DNA of 64,000 nucleotides, from NCBI RefSeq assembly GCF_010015445.1, contig NC_053123.1, forward strand, positions 1,798,001 to 1,862,000, given 5' to 3'. The stretch comes from Perca fluviatilis. Its lineage: Eukaryota; Chordata; Actinopteri; Perciformes; Percidae. Shown piece after piece: positions 43,358 through 55,440 of this stretch. Position numbers and translations under genes: made by a program. The first letter of the stretch is position 1. The number at the start of each line of letters is the position of its first letter. Below the pieces are notes generated by a model that was given only the letters and a program-made list of their open reading frames with translations, was not told where the DNA came from and did not search any database.

Positions 43358-44290
43358 CTTGGTTTCTTTTCCCTATTGTTTTTGTATTATTTTTAAGAAA
43401 ATGATTTGTAGCTATTTTTGAGGATTACAAATGTGAATAATTGATTTCTTTGTCTCTTTACTTATATACTGGTTTCTTTATTTCCCTTTACTTTGAGGTG
43501 GGTAGATTTAATAACATAACATATAGGCATATATAAGCTTTTGTTTCATCCTAAGTCTTTACAGTCACTATGTTTGCGAATTATCGTGATTTGGTGTGAA
43601 TGTGAAAGATGTTTGTAAAATTGTTTAACCTGGTGATTTGGATTGTGTTATTGATGTGTTGTTCTATAACTGCCCAGGGACTAATAGCAATTGTGCTAAA
43701 ACTAAAAACCTGCTACATGCATCTCAAGGTTAATGTTTAATTGTGCACTATCACTATCACTATGCACTAAATATTACATTTACTGTTTGAGTTTACACTG
43801 ATGTGTGTCTAACGATTGATTCATGATGACTTAATGATAAAACATTGCTGTGGCCACACACTTGAGCACTTTTTTTTCTTTGGCTTATGTTTTCTTAAAG
43901 TGGCTATATGTAAGGTGGCTATATGTAAGTACATATGTACTTTCAGTTTGTGTTGATGCCTTTGGACTAAAGCGGTAGTGTTTTTACCACACCTGCTGCC
44001 CTAATGGTCTTTTCTTTACGGTGCTGTATTACCCACTGTAGATTACTGAGTTAGTGTTACAGTGAGACCATATAGTCGCAATTAATGTTTTATCACTGTC
44101 ACTGTGTCACGAGCCAAAGCATTAAGAGATTATAGTAGCAACCAACGTAATAATAACTGATTATTAAATTAAATTGATAAGTTATTCATGAAACCCACGG
44201 AGGCTTTACACAAGTAACGTTACAGGGGAACAAGGGAAAAAGAAAATAGTAGGCCAACACAAACACGCAGTAAAAGGAATGTACAACCAC
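42780..44290. other. no gene; AT-rich with (AAT)n at 43323-43352
   Basis: An ATA/AAT microsatellite lies in a generally AT-rich stretch. No gene or named repeat recognised. Confidence 0.55.
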
Positions 44291-44344
44291 AATGCCAAAA
44301 AAAAAATCAGACCCAGGCAGATGCCTTACTAATCCTTGCACATC

Positions 44345-45625
44345 AGGGTTCCCGAGTCAATATCGGCCTGTAGATGTCCTCAGGGTTGGACCGCGGGTAC
44401 TCTGTGGATTGTTGTCGGCTGCAGCAGGCGACGAAGGGGAGGAGAAGCAAGGATGCCAGCTAGCAGGGCGAGCTAGCTACCGGCAGGATGTCTGAGTTGA
44501 AAATGCATCTTGTTGTCACATGAGGGCCCTGTTTATGTTGCACAGACATTTTAATTGTATTTTGTGTCTGTTAAGAGGCACAAAGTCACTCTTTAGATCA
44601 TGCCCCCACAACTGCCGTTTTAGCTAAGTTGGAGCTCTACATGTAGCTGCAGCAGCTCCGTGTTACTAGCACCAATTTGGCTCGTTTTTTTTTTTTTTAT
44701 CGACTGTACTAGCATATAGCGATCAAGATTAAAGTTAAAATTGGCCGGAGTTCACCTTTAAAGCTGCACGGCTCCACGCGGCTGTGCATTTGCGCAACTG
44801 GCGGACACAGCGTGCCAGGTGGTGTCAGGCCTGGACTCTTGTGGATTGGGGGAAATTTCAAGCAGATATGACAATGTATACTGTTGTTACAGCCACTTTC
44901 TCGTTCATTGCTAAATGCTCAAAATGGCCGCCACGCCCACACCGTTTGACGAAGTCAGTTTTTCTTTTAATAACTTTTCATCTTTAAGGTGTTGAGATGG
45001 TACACACCAAATTTGAAGTCCATCAGATGAAATCTCTAGGAGAAGATTGTTAAAGTATAGCACCTTGACTTTTAGGTCTACTTCGTGGTGCCACTAGGGG
45101 GCGCTATGACTTTGAGCTAATATCGGCCTGTAGATGTCGTCATGGTTGGACTCTTATGAATCCTGAAAAGTTTTGAGCCAACTGGTCAATGGTTAATAAC
45201 GTTTCATCTTTAATGTCTTAAGAAGGCACACACCAAATTTGAAGTTGATCGGATGAAATCTCTAGGAGTTCGTTAAAGTACGACATGTGGAAATGGCCCA
45301 AATCACACTAATTTCGAACTTTGAAATCAAAATGGCGGAATTCCCTTTGGCGTTAAGGGTATGGCTCCAATGACGTTTATTGTATGTCTTGACATGCTGT
45401 ATATGTGTACCAAGTTTACATTTTTTAAGTTTTGTACGGCCTTTTGTGCGCCTATTCCCAAAACCCTTAAAATACATTTTCACCAGGCTTGATGGGACCG
45501 CCAACTTTGGTGAGTTTTTGAGCCCCTCAAAAAGGCAATTCATTTGCCAGAAGAAAGAAAGGAAAGGAAGAATTCCTTCAGTTTCAATAGGGCCATCGCT
45601 GCTGTCGGCACTCAGGCCCTAACTA
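44345..45625 (+). repeat. satellite-like repeat region with about 230-bp repeats
   Basis: Blocks recur in order: TATCGGCCTGTAGATGTC at 44360 and 45120, CACACCAAATTTGAAGT at 45004 and 45229, GATGAAATCTCTAGGAG at 45028 and 45253, and CTTTTAGGTC/CTTTTAATAAC pieces. The end TCGGCACTCAGGCCCT is the familiar end of a fish tandem repeat. Frames on both strands are not conserved between units. Confidence 0.6.
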
Positions 45626-45734
45626 GTGTTCTTTTCACTGTTAGTCTGGTTTGCTGTTACAGGTCATTTAAGACCATTGTATGAAAAATGACAGAGCTTC
45701 AGAAACATTATAGTCACTTTAAAAATCGGTTCAT

Positions 45735-46130
45735 ATCATTTCCAGACACATTACACATACATGCTTTTGTTTCCTCCTGAGGTGGCGAACAGTTTTCCAG
45801 AAGCACCTTGGTGCCGACCGAAAGTCGTTCTCCATGTCTTCTCCAAACTTCTCCCAAACCCGCTGCTTTGCCTCTTTCACGGCAGAGGCTGCAGCCCTTC
45901 GGTACCCTGCAACTGCCTCCGGAGTCCTCTGGAATAACATATCCCGGAAAGACTCCTTCTTCAGTCGGACGGCTTCCCTGACCACCGGTGTCCACCACGG
46001 TGTTCGTGGGTTACCGCCCCTTGAGGCACCTAAGACCCTACGACCACAGCTCCTTGCCGCAGCTTCAGCAATGGAAACTTTGAACATTGTCCACTCGGGT
46101 TCAATGCCCACAGCCTCCACAGGGATGCAC
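45735..46130 (-). pseudogene. LINE ORF2 segment, inverted (endonuclease-RT linker)
   Basis: The minus strand reads, nearly without breaks, EWTMFKVSIAEAAARSCGRR, GASRGGNPRTPWWTPVVREA, VRLKKESFRDMLFQRTPEAV and then WEKFGEDMENDFRSAPRCFW followed by KTVRHLRRKQ. This is the region between endonuclease and reverse transcriptase of a fish non-LTR element. It should lie directly upstream of the RT in the same orientation, but here it points the opposite way to the RT at 46130-46487, so the 5' part is inverted. Confidence 0.85.
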
Positions 46131-46487
46131 GAAAAGCTCCGCCGGAGGTGTGAAAGTCTGTCGGGTTGGCCTCCGCCAGGGCTGCGCTTTGTCACCAATC
46201 CTGTTTGTAATATTTATGGACAGGATATCAAGGCGTAGTCGGGGTGGGGACGGGTTGCAGTTCGGTGGGCTGGAGATCTCATCACTGCTCTTTGCAGATG
46301 ATGTGGTCCTGATGGCATCATCGGCCTGTGACTTTCAGCACTCACTGGATCGGTTCACAGCCGAGTGTGAAGCGGCTGGGATGAGGATCAGCACCTCTAA
46401 ATCTGAGGCCATGGTTCTCAGCAGGAAACCGATGGAATGCCTACTCCAGGTAGGGAATGAGTCCTTACCCCAAGTGAAGGAGTTTAA
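46130..46487 (+). pseudogene. LINE reverse transcriptase fragment (FADD)
   Basis: The frame reads GLRQGCALSPILFVIFMDRI, SRRSRGGDGLQFGGLEISSL, then the catalytic LFADDVVLM (codons 46288-46314), then ECEAAGMRISTSKSEAMVLS and QVKEFK. These are RT domains 4-7 in order. The frame stops exactly where the TTAA-type element begins. The last part of the same ORF reappears at 47656-47876. About 140 codons expected between them are missing. Clade not certain. Confidence 0.85.
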
Positions 46488-47655
46488 AGGTGCAATATGT
46501 AATATTGTATGTAATACTGGCAGCTAGCGGTTAAAATAGTTACTGCACTACCAATTCAAAATACTGGAGAGTCGTTTCCCCCGCCCCCTCCTGCCCAGAC
46601 TCGAAGTTCACGGGGGTTGCCAGGCTGAGACCGCAGCATTCACAACAATGTTGCTAGACGCTTTTCTCACATAGCCAGACATTACTTCACAGCACAGCAG
46701 AGTAGCTAACATTAGATGCTAGTCTCTCATAGCCAGACATTACTTCACAGCACAGCGGAGAGTCTCACATAACCAGACATTACTCACAGCACAGCAGAGT
46801 AGCTAACATTAGATCATCTCACATAGCCAGACATTACTTCACAGCACAGCAGAGTAGCTAACATTAGATGCTAGTCTCACATAGCCAGACATTACTTCAC
46901 AGCACAGCGGAGTAGCTAACGTTAGATGCTAGTCTCACATAACCAGACATTACTCCACAGCACAGCGGAGTAGCTATCGTTAGATGCTGGCTATATTGAC
47001 AGTCATAAAAGCCCGTGCTCACGCGGAGCTCTGTAAGCAACTGACAGACTTTACTGGCTGTGTCTCAATTGTTTTTGCGAGTAACCAACTCGGGTACTCT
47101 GGCTATATAATTCAATGTGAGTACACAAATGTTGAAATGACCTAAAATGCACGTCCCTAGTGGCTGTGATAAATTAGCCTGAAGCTAATGCTTACCTGTT
47201 CAGGAGGAAATAAGCCAATTCTGCATCCTTTTGGGATCTAATAAGCTGTCTCCATCTTTCAAATACATCTCCAATATTTACCAGGGGGTTGTTAAGTCTC
47301 TGGTCACGCAACTGTTTTTTTATGTCATGTAGAATCTATCTCCGTTGATCCTGTTCGTTTGTGTGCTGCTTTCATGGCTGTACTACCGTTACAGCTGTAG
47401 CACGCTGGGTTTACGTTTTTACAGGTATATCTGGCAACCCGGCCTGCCTGTCAAACTGGGCCGTTGATAACAACACACAGATCAAAACAAACAGAAATTC
47501 CGTCACGGAATGTAAATTTCAAAAAGAAAAAATACTGACATTAGCATTGTTGTCAGAAAAGATAGTATTTCAGCTTAACATGTTTCCTTAATATCTGATG
47601 AGGCGTTGGTGTCATTTTTGGATTTATTACAGTACAAATATTACATATTGGACCT
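46484..47655. mobile_element. TTAA-type element with internal tandem array, inserted in a LINE
   Basis: Left end TTAAAGGTGCAATATGTAAT and reverse-complemented right end AAGGTCCAATATGTAATATT are inverted repeats of about 20 bases. TTAA is present on the left only; the right copy is lost together with adjacent LINE sequence. Non-coding apart from chance frames (47361). Confidence 0.75.
46668..46990 (+). repeat. about 58-bp tandem repeat, six units
   Basis: Units carry CACATAGCCAGACATTACTT, CACAGCACAGCAGAGTAGCT and AACATTAGATGCTAGTCT. The second and third units have deletions; CAGCGG/CAGCAG and AACATTAG/AACGTTAG variants are visible. Internal to the TTAA-type element. Confidence 0.92.
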
Positions 47656-47876
47656 TGGGAGGTGTTCCAGGCACGTCCAGCTGGGAGGAGGCCTCGGGGA
47701 AGACCCAGGACTAGGTGGAGGGATTACATCTCCAACCTGGCCTTGGAACGCCTCAGGATCCCCCAGTCGGAGCTGGTTAATGTGGCTCGGGAAAGTGAAG
47801 TTTGGGGTCCCCTGCTGGAGCTGCTCCCCCCGCGACCCGACACCGGATAAGCGGACGAAGATGGATGGATGGATGG
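47656..47876 (+). pseudogene. LINE ORF2 C-terminus and (GATG)n tail
   Basis: Reads FQARPAGRRPRGRPRTRWRD, YISNLALERLRIPQSELVNV and ARESEVWGPLLELLPPRPDT, then GAAGATGGATGGATGGATGG. This RGRPRTRW...PPRPD end and GATG tail is the usual 3' end of the LINE whose RT lies at 46130. The final codons need a frame change. Confidence 0.88.
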
Positions 47877-47879
47877 TTT

Positions 47880-49900
47880 GGCTTCACATACATATTCAGT
47901 ACTTTATTTAGTTGCCAGTACAAGGTATCTTTTTGTAGCGTGCACAAGCACCTACTGTTGGATAGCCTGTTTCTTTCTTGCTCACCAGTTTGGAGATTCT
48001 TACACTTACAGGGTAACTTTTGTTGTTTAATAATTTTGATATTTTGGGGTAAATACAACCCCATCTTTTGAACCTTCCCTGTGACTCATTGTGCCTTACT
48101 GCTTGGTCTGCACAGATCTCCTCTGGGGAACCAAATCCTGTTTCAGGATTTTAGTGTGGGCCTTTTCAAAAGGCTGTGGGCAGATATACTGTAGAGGCAA
48201 AAGGGAGTGAAAGGGAGTCAGGTCTCACAAATCATGGCAATATAGACTGCAGACTCCATGGTTACCCAACCGAGTGGCCATTGAACACACCGCAGCCGCC
48301 TAGTGAAGGAGGATTAGGGGGGGGGGGGGAAAAAAAAAAGGATTGAAGAGGAAGGGAGGAAAGAGCTGGAGAGGTGAGTGTGTTCATACCTCCCTCTGAC
48401 CTCTGGTTCTGCACTGTCAACGAGTAGGAATCCATGGAGGATGGAGATGCAGGGAATGGTTTTATGAGGGAGGAAAAAAACTAACAGTGACAGGAGTGTC
48501 TTAAAAGTGATGAGAGATGTTCGATTTGTTTGGCGCGCTTACAACTAAAGAAAAAATGTTTATGGGGGCTGTTTTCTGAAGGGATTATAAACGTGATTCA
48601 TCATTCCTGCAGTATGAGGAGGATACAGATACGCCTACCCAGTTCCTGTTCACACAGCCAACATAATTTTTGGAGCACAAGCTATCCACTCCTCTAAAAG
48701 TGAAGACCAAGGTTGGAATGTCAGATAACGACATCAAAAGTCAAATCAGCTACATTGTACTTCTTTGAAACGTGATCCAAGAAACCATAGGGTTCATGCA
48801 TTAGTGGAATGTAACTAAGTACCAGGTACGTCACTAGGATTGCAAGACAGGGGGTGCTTAGCCCCCCAGGGTATTTGTAACTTGTGTTTGCAACATCTTT
48901 TGCGCTCCCATCTTTTGTTACTGTATTAGAGCTACACTTATTTCAACATCCAGTTAAGAAACCAAGATGTTAACAAGTAAAAAGTGACAGACATATCCAC
49001 ATCTTCCATTTCTCCTCTGCTCAACAAAAGTGACTGTAATATTAGCTTTTAGACACATCAAAGGTACATGGGGGGGGGGGGATTTACTTAGGCCAGACTT
49101 TGCTCCTGATGAGTTCTACTGTAAGCAATGACTTAAATGCTATCTGTCTGCTCATGTAAATGTGTGATAAAGTAATAGCATACTATATCTAATTCCTCTC
49201 TCTATAAGATAAGTTGTCCAAAGAGGGCTATTTAATTACACTAATTACTGCAACTGCGCTGTGGATTGGTTTAATCAGTGTCATCTCGCTGTGTAGTTTG
49301 GCCTGCATACAGTATAACCCAAGAACCAGAATTTTAAGGCCTACATTTAGGCAACATGTTCATATTTATTTAATTTATGACAGCCAATGAATGCTGTGCA
49401 GTGTTGAAAAGCATTAATATAGCTAGCATATATAATAAATATAATGAAATCATTTAGTTTAGGCTATGCCTCAGTGCCTAGACCTGCCAACAAATGCTTA
49501 TTGTTAGAAGAAGACAAAACACCCCACATTTCCTTAGACCTATAGACCCCCACTGACCTCAATCACGCCGGCTCCCTCAGAATCAACTGCCCTGCCAATC
49601 TCCTGCTTCTCTTTCTCTCTTCGAATAAAATATCTTCTAATATCCATCTGCTCAATGAATTGAAGGATACACCGGTACAATAGCATTAACAGGGACCCTA
49701 TGAATATTTAGTTTTCAGTGACAACAACATTCTATGGGGACTGATATTGTTTTAGAATACTATAGAGTTAGGCTATATTATTGGCAATGAATAAAGAGCT
49801 GTGGATAGCTTGCTAAGTTAACCATTTCTTGTATTTAGCTCGTTCACTCTAGCTAGACTTTAGTTTTCCATAGTTAACCAAAATATCCCCTTTCCTTTAC
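47880..49900. other. no gene; one G/A homopolymer run
   Basis: Twelve G then ten A lie at about 48318-48340, and a G run at 49071-49081. No gene or named repeat recognised. Confidence 0.5.
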
Positions 49901-49904
49901 CTCA

Positions 49905-50016
49905 AGAAAGTCACGCAGGCAATGTGCAAGCTCTAACCTGTTAACATGGGAGCTGAAATAAAAACGGACACGCCACGCAGCTGACACGCTCACGCCACGC
50001 AGGCGGTGTGCAGGAG
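49905..50016. mobile_element. right-end fragment of the TAA-flanked element
   Basis: 'aagctctaacctgttaacatgggagc' and 'acacgccacgcag' then GGTGTGCAGGAGCCC match the right end at 35360-35451. No left end here. Confidence 0.65.
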
Positions 50017-50037
50017 CCCTTATCGTGTCATGCAGTG

Positions 50038-50140
50038 TGGGACTCGCTCTGGTCTGGTCTTGGTCTTGTCTCGGTCTCTATACTCTCTGGTCTTGGTGAT
50101 GACTTGATCTCAGTTTAGGTTGTCTTGACTAAACACTGGC
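50038..50140 (+). mobile_element. GACTCG/GGTCTTGG-type element end
   Basis: Repeated 'ggtcttggtcttgtctcggtct' words like those at 27390-27500. Single end. Confidence 0.45.
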
Positions 50141-50905
50141 TCATGGTTTTAGCAATTATCTGTTTAACCATCCACCTATTTTTGCAAACAATGTGCAGAA
50201 CTGATCATTATCAGTCAGTCAGGCAGTTTATTGACTTCATACCATATTTGAATTGGCAAAGACACACCTACATAAAACCAATGAGAACTACACTGGGGAG
50301 GATAAAGGATGAAAAAGATAAAATTATGAATTGTGATTATGTGACATTCCCACATTCAAATGAATATGAAACACATGGAACGGAGTTGATGGCAGTAATA
50401 TAAATTGAACTCATTTGGATGTAAATGTTCATACAGATGTTCACATAGGCCCAGGGCTGTACATCACTAATACAGGGCAGACTACAGGGGGGAGTTTTGT
50501 AGATTTGAGAGGAATGTATTCATGTTGATGAATGTTAACTGATCTTCCCTTCACCATGGCTAAGTCTCACAATGGCGTTTCCCTTTCAGTGGTATTTCCC
50601 TAACAGGAGGCTGCACTCTCCAGAGAACAGCCAGTGTACTTCATCTCCCCTACACACACGAGCAGCCGCCTCTTTGCCACTTAGTGAGGCTGAACGGTGA
50701 ACATGCTTCATTTATTCTGTTTTCTCTCCGTCTTTAATGTCCACCCTTCTTCCTTCAGCCACGCTGTGTTTTTTCACAGCCGTGGTGGTGAAGGGGCTTG
50801 GTGAAGAAACGGTGACGTCCGGTTTTGATTCATCATCCCGATGAGTGTTGGCACGCCGGGCCGTTTCCCCCCCTCCGCATCACTGAGCTCCAGTAGCCAA
50901 AAAGA
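50141..50905. other. no assigned gene
   Basis: A 92-residue + frame (50125-50403) begins MTKHWLMVLAIICLTIHLFL, which looks like a hydrophobic leader, but nothing else supports it. Confidence 0.4.
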
Positions 50906-51024
50906 TTAGCTATGGCTGAGTCTCTCTCTCTTTCCCTCTCACTTCTTCTTTACGCCTCTCTTGTATCTCTTCTCTACTGTTCTGAAGGCACTTCCCCGAG
51001 GACCACTTACCACAGAACATCGCG

Positions 51025-51047
51025 GGTGTGTGTGTGTGTGTGTGTGT

Positions 51048-51090
<43 letters not shown>
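51025..51090 (+). repeat. (GT)n microsatellite
   Basis: GT run with one TCTG interruption. Confidence 0.97.
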
Positions 51091-51092
<2 letters not shown>

Positions 51093-51188
51093 TGTTACTT
51101 TGAATACTCTGACAGACATACTTTACATGCACATATTTGTTAACATGTTTTCATGCCACGTAGTTCACTTAAATGTCATGTCAGCTTC

Positions 51189-51189
<1 letters not shown>

Positions 51190-51220
<31 letters not shown>
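51190..51220 (+). repeat. (GT)n microsatellite, short
   Basis: About 30 bases of GT, 100 bases after the previous run. Confidence 0.95.
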
Positions 51221-51221
<1 letters not shown>

Positions 51222-51724
51222 ATCATTTTGTTTCCATGGTAAACAGCTGCGTATGGCGTTCCCGATACTGCTGCTTGATAACCTCCTCCTCCTCGTCCTC
51301 CTCCTCCTCCCCAGCATGCATTGTGGATATGCACACCATCCCCCAATAGCCTCTGAGATCATGTTTTCACATGCAGTTTGCTTATGAGGTAAAGGACTAT
51401 GTAATTTATGTGCATTCGTTACATGTATTTCCCCAACAATAACTCAGTGAAACCTTGCGTTGTCATGTGCGGCATAAAGTTATATGGGGTTGTTAAGCTG
51501 GACGAGGCTGCTGCGAGGACTGTTCATGTGAGATGTGCTGTGTGTGTGTGTGATCTCTGACGGTGCTGTGGGAGAAAACTAAAATGATTGGATGAGATTG
51601 AACTAGCTAATTTTTGAAGGGCCACTTTCCTGCTTTCTTGGAAAGGATGGTATTTTACTTCACAGAACATGGTGTCAGTGAACTTCACTCAGCATGATGT
51701 TGGTTTCCATCCCAGTATGTGATT

Positions 51725-51915
51725 CTGCAACGCATTCTCATGAAAGGGCTTGTGAAACCGATGCACAACAATAATATCCTACGAATCCATGACGACCGCC
51801 GGCTGGTCATATGACGACCAGTCACATGACAGTTAAGTTTAGCGTTGTTTACAGTTTAGCCGAGAAAAAGGTGACTGTGAGCCGGGTACAGAGCACTGGG
51901 AGGGGACGGTCGTTT
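51725..51915 (-). repeat. repeat family D-related fragment
   Basis: GCATTCTCATGAAAGGG, 'aatatcctacgaatcc' and 'accgccggctggtcatatgacg' mirror CCAGCCGGAGG...TAGGATATC...TGATGAGAACAC at 55335-55440 in reverse orientation, so this appears to be an inverted copy of that end. Confidence 0.4.
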
Positions 51916-52395
51916 CAGCAGCCGTTGCAGGTGAGCCCTCCGATGACACTGTTCACAGCTGTATGTTCTCATTTCTTAGCTTTTGTTTTGGTCCATTAAT
52001 GGCCTACTGACACTGCAATGTTTTCATTAGCTGATTTCTGAAAGCAGGACTTCAACCTGAGCACTGTTAGGTTCTTCCTCCTACTCCTGGTGACATGTTT
52101 ATGAATTAAAACCTGCCCACAAATGAAGCAGAAAACGGTTGCCTTATATACAATAGCAGTTGGGTTGGTGGGTGGGAAAATGCTAATGCTCAAAGCTAAC
52201 AAACATGCAGATGCATCAAGTCAAAACGAGCCATACATGACAGAGAAAGACTGCCAGATTCCACTTGAAAAACTCATGCATGCAAATATCACCACACAAA
52301 GGTTTAGATGGAGAATACTAAACTGGTGCATCTTATGTCCAATGTTTCCAAGTACAATTGAAAAATATTCCTATTTTATAATTGTTTTTCTATAA

Positions 52396-52402
<7 letters not shown>

Positions 52403-52452
<50 letters not shown>
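52403..52452. repeat. (TA)n microsatellite
   Basis: Pure TA run after a short A run. Confidence 0.98.
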
Positions 52453-52453
<1 letters not shown>

Positions 52454-52459
52454 TGTTGT

Positions 52460-53260
52460 GTGAACAGGTTTTAGATTATAGGTTATTTATAATGTGATAA
52501 TTACTGAGTGTGACTGTGAGTTTGATCTCTTACTCATGGGAAATGTACATAATATGTGTATGTTTGTGGGTGTACACGTCGTGCATGTGTATGTATGTGG
52601 CCGTGGAAGTGTATTACATAATAATAAGATTCTACAAATATTCTTTCAAATGGAATGTCGGTGATGTAATGGGTATGTATTGTGTGTCTAGTGTGGACCC
52701 CAGGAAGAGTATCTGACTGCTACAGCATCAGCTAATGGGGGTCCTTTTTAATAAACAATTACTTTTAATAGGGTTAAGATTACCAGGGTTAGGGTTAGGG
52801 CTAACCCATTGGGGCAACAATTTCTTTTATGTCAAGAAATCTTTAGAATTATAGCCATAACTCATCAAATGCAGCTTTTATTTCCTCCTTTTTTTTTTTA
52901 CAGAGCATTTAAACACTATCAGAATGACCTGAGCGTGTAACAAGCAGTGTGGGGGCAAGCTGCTGTACCCTGGCCTAATTCCCTCTATTACGACTTCGAG
53001 TAAAAGTACCTGCGCTGTGCTAAAAGAGTAAACGCCTCACTTCTCCAGTATATAAACGCAGTATATGGGCTGGCTGGTATTTCCCAGCGGGCAGGTTGGT
53101 CAGCCTGACCTCTGTTAAAGCTTCCGTTTCTGTCACCAGCAGCCTGACTGAAATAAATTGGCTTTGGTCTCTATGGAGGAGCTTGCTGTTGCTGCAGACC
53201 TGAGGCCTTATTGGTAGAGCCGCAGTCTCACTTGGGAAGGTCTTTGTGTGCGCAATTGTG
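52460..53260. other. no gene seen
   Basis: Nothing recognised. Two TTAGGG-like units at 52784-52803 are noted separately and rejected as telomeric. Confidence 0.5.
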
Positions 53261-53261
53261 C

Positions 53262-53530
53262 CTATGTGTGTATGTGTGTGTGTGTGTGTGTGTGTATGTG
53301 TGTGTGTGTGTGTAACCCTGACCCCAGGAAAGGTGCACATATGAATTGCTGTGACCTGAAAGTCTGCTGCAGTGTGTGTAAGCGTGTGTAGATGCGAATG
53401 TGAGTGTGTCTGTGTTTGTGTGTGTGTGTGTGTATGTTTGTGTGAGAACCTGAGAATGACCGTGACCGCCATATCTACAGCAGAAATTCGAGTGTGTGCG
53501 CGTGCGTGCGTACGTGCGTGCATGTGTGTC
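53262..53530 (+). repeat. cluster of imperfect (GT)n arrays
   Basis: GT runs at about 53265-53312, 53371-53433 and 53490-53530, the last with GTGCGTGCGT variants. The 217-residue antisense frame is mostly their translation. Confidence 0.93.
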
Positions 53531-54054
53531 TGTGTACTTGACCTCTCAGCACTCTGTGTAGGAGTGCAGATGGTGGTATTGTTCAGGAAGCATAACTGGA
53601 AGATTGCGGTGTGTGAACAATCTGCCCACACATCATGGGCTTTCATCACCCTGGGTGTGGCACCGCTGATCAAAACTCCACAATAAAACTAAGCAGGATA
53701 AAAGACTTGAACTGTGTCTTGTGTGCTGTTTTTGCTATTACAACAGAAACAGAAAATAGTACACCATTAACATGAATGATTTTGTCGTCTGCTCTTGACC
53801 TTTCTGCCTGTGGTTGTAGAGCACTTGGTCAGCTCACGTTGTTTTAAATGTGCAATAGCATACATTTGACTTGACTTGACTGTCCACTTCATTTCATAAA
53901 CTACAATCATTTCCTAAAGTTTTCATCCTTTATCTTTTCTCAACTTGTCCTAAATCCATACCACATACTTAATTTTTAGTATATAGTGTTTACACTGGTA
54001 AAGTGTCAAAATAAAGTATACTCAAACGACAGTATACATACTAACAGTCAATTG

Positions 54055-54180
54055 ATGGCACAAAAAGCCAGAGAGATCAGTAAAGTCGTTAGGATTCATC
54101 CCCTCGGAACCATGGATGTCCATACCATATTTTGGGCAACTCCGAGTAGCAAATGTTGAGATATTATGAGGTATTTCACT
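54055..54180 (+). repeat. repeat family E fragment, copy 1
   Basis: GTAAAGTCGTTAGGATTCAT, 'ccctcggaaccatggatgtc' and 'gttgagatatt' match a familiar fish repeat. Others at 56135 and 59525 (-). Confidence 0.55.
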
Positions 54181-54889
54181 GGAGAAGTGTAAAAGTAGAG
54201 GGATAGTTGGGATTTTGTATGAGGTATATATCCATAGTCAGTGTATTACCTACAGTAGATAGCGGTTGGCATGCAAATGTATAAAAAGGCCGCCATAAAA
54301 AAGGAAAATCAGTTTAAGTGTACGCTATATTAAGAATATTTTCTTGCCGTCTGACAGCACTTTGCTTTGGCACTACATTTTTCTCAATCGTGGCTCCTCC
54401 AGAAATGCAACTGCGTCGTGCACTGTATTATGCCGCAGATCAGCTGTTTGGGTCAGAATTTCAGCTGTTTATGGAAGAGACAACAAACACAAGGAAAAAG
54501 AAATGAGTGATTATGACAGCAACGATGAAATGATGTTCACTGTTGAGACAAGAGGGAAACTTTATGAACTGGTGCATGCAAAAGAACTTTTTCAGAGGAG
54601 GGAGACAAAGCAGTACTTTGTGGGCAGTTGTGCTAAAGTTTGCTTGCTAACATAACATAAACTGGCTGCCAGACACCGCCCAAATAACCTCACACTTATT
54701 ACCCCCTAGAGTTATGGCGGTGAAATGCACAAATGCAAAGCAACCCCGACGCAGAACTCCGAAAGGGTCACGACGGCGTAGCTACGGCGTGGAGATGACG
54801 CAGAAGCATAAAACAGCCTTTAGGAAGGAGGTCGGGGTGAATAGGTGAGCGTTAACACTCAGCATTTTCAAGCCAGGGAGGGGAGTTCG
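54181..54889. other. no gene seen
   Basis: Overlapping frames at 54318-54655 are unremarkable. Confidence 0.4.
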
Positions 54890-55440
54890 CTTCCAAGGGA
54901 AAACAAATGACTTACACCCAGGAAATATGTTCCTTAGAAGTGTTTTAATCCAAACCACAATCTTCCCTAAAGTTAACTAGTCATTTCAGTGCCTAAAACT
55001 TAACTTCCGTTGCCGCATAACGCTAACGTTTTATTGCCTAAACTTAACCGTAAAGTTGGCCAACGACCGGCATCTCGCGGTGCTCAGTTCCCGGCTCACA
55101 GTCACCTATTCTCGGGTAACTGAACCACCAACTACCGCTGACGCTGACGGAACACCATGGGAGCACCATGCGGAGCACCATAGCCGGCCTCGCAGCTAAA
55201 CACATCTACTAACTGCCGCTGATACGACCGAGCTGTGACGGAGGTCTGTAGCCGGCATCACGAAGCTCTGTAGCGGCTTAAACAGCTAGCAGCTGCCGCT
55301 CTGTAGCACGGAGCTCTGTAGCTGATGTCACGTGACCAGCCGGAGGTCTCCTAGTTTTCATAGGATATCATAACTTTCAGTGTGCATAACTTTTCATACG
55401 ATATTATACAAACCCATTGATGAGAACACATTGAGTTAAC
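54890..55440 (+). repeat. repeat family D, longest copy
   Basis: Opens with the blocks shared with 2366-2645 and ends CATAGGATATCATAACTTTC, CATACGATATTATAC, then TGATGAGAACAC. Contains short local duplications of 'gctctgtagc' at 55264-55322. Non-coding, class unknown. Confidence 0.5.

Noticed and set aside
50125..50403. 92-residue frame with a leader-like hydrophobic start
   Set aside because: No acceptor, promoter or family match. Chance is adequate in AT-rich sequence.
52123..52395. 90-residue frame ending at the (TA)n run
   Set aside because: No recognisable feature; codon use is not distinct from the surroundings.
52784..52803. Telomere-like GGGTTAGGGTTAGGG
   Set aside because: Only two to three units, too short to call an interstitial telomere.
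53020..53673. 217-residue antisense frame
   Set aside because: Most of it is translated GT arrays with short unique linkers. No domain or splice support.
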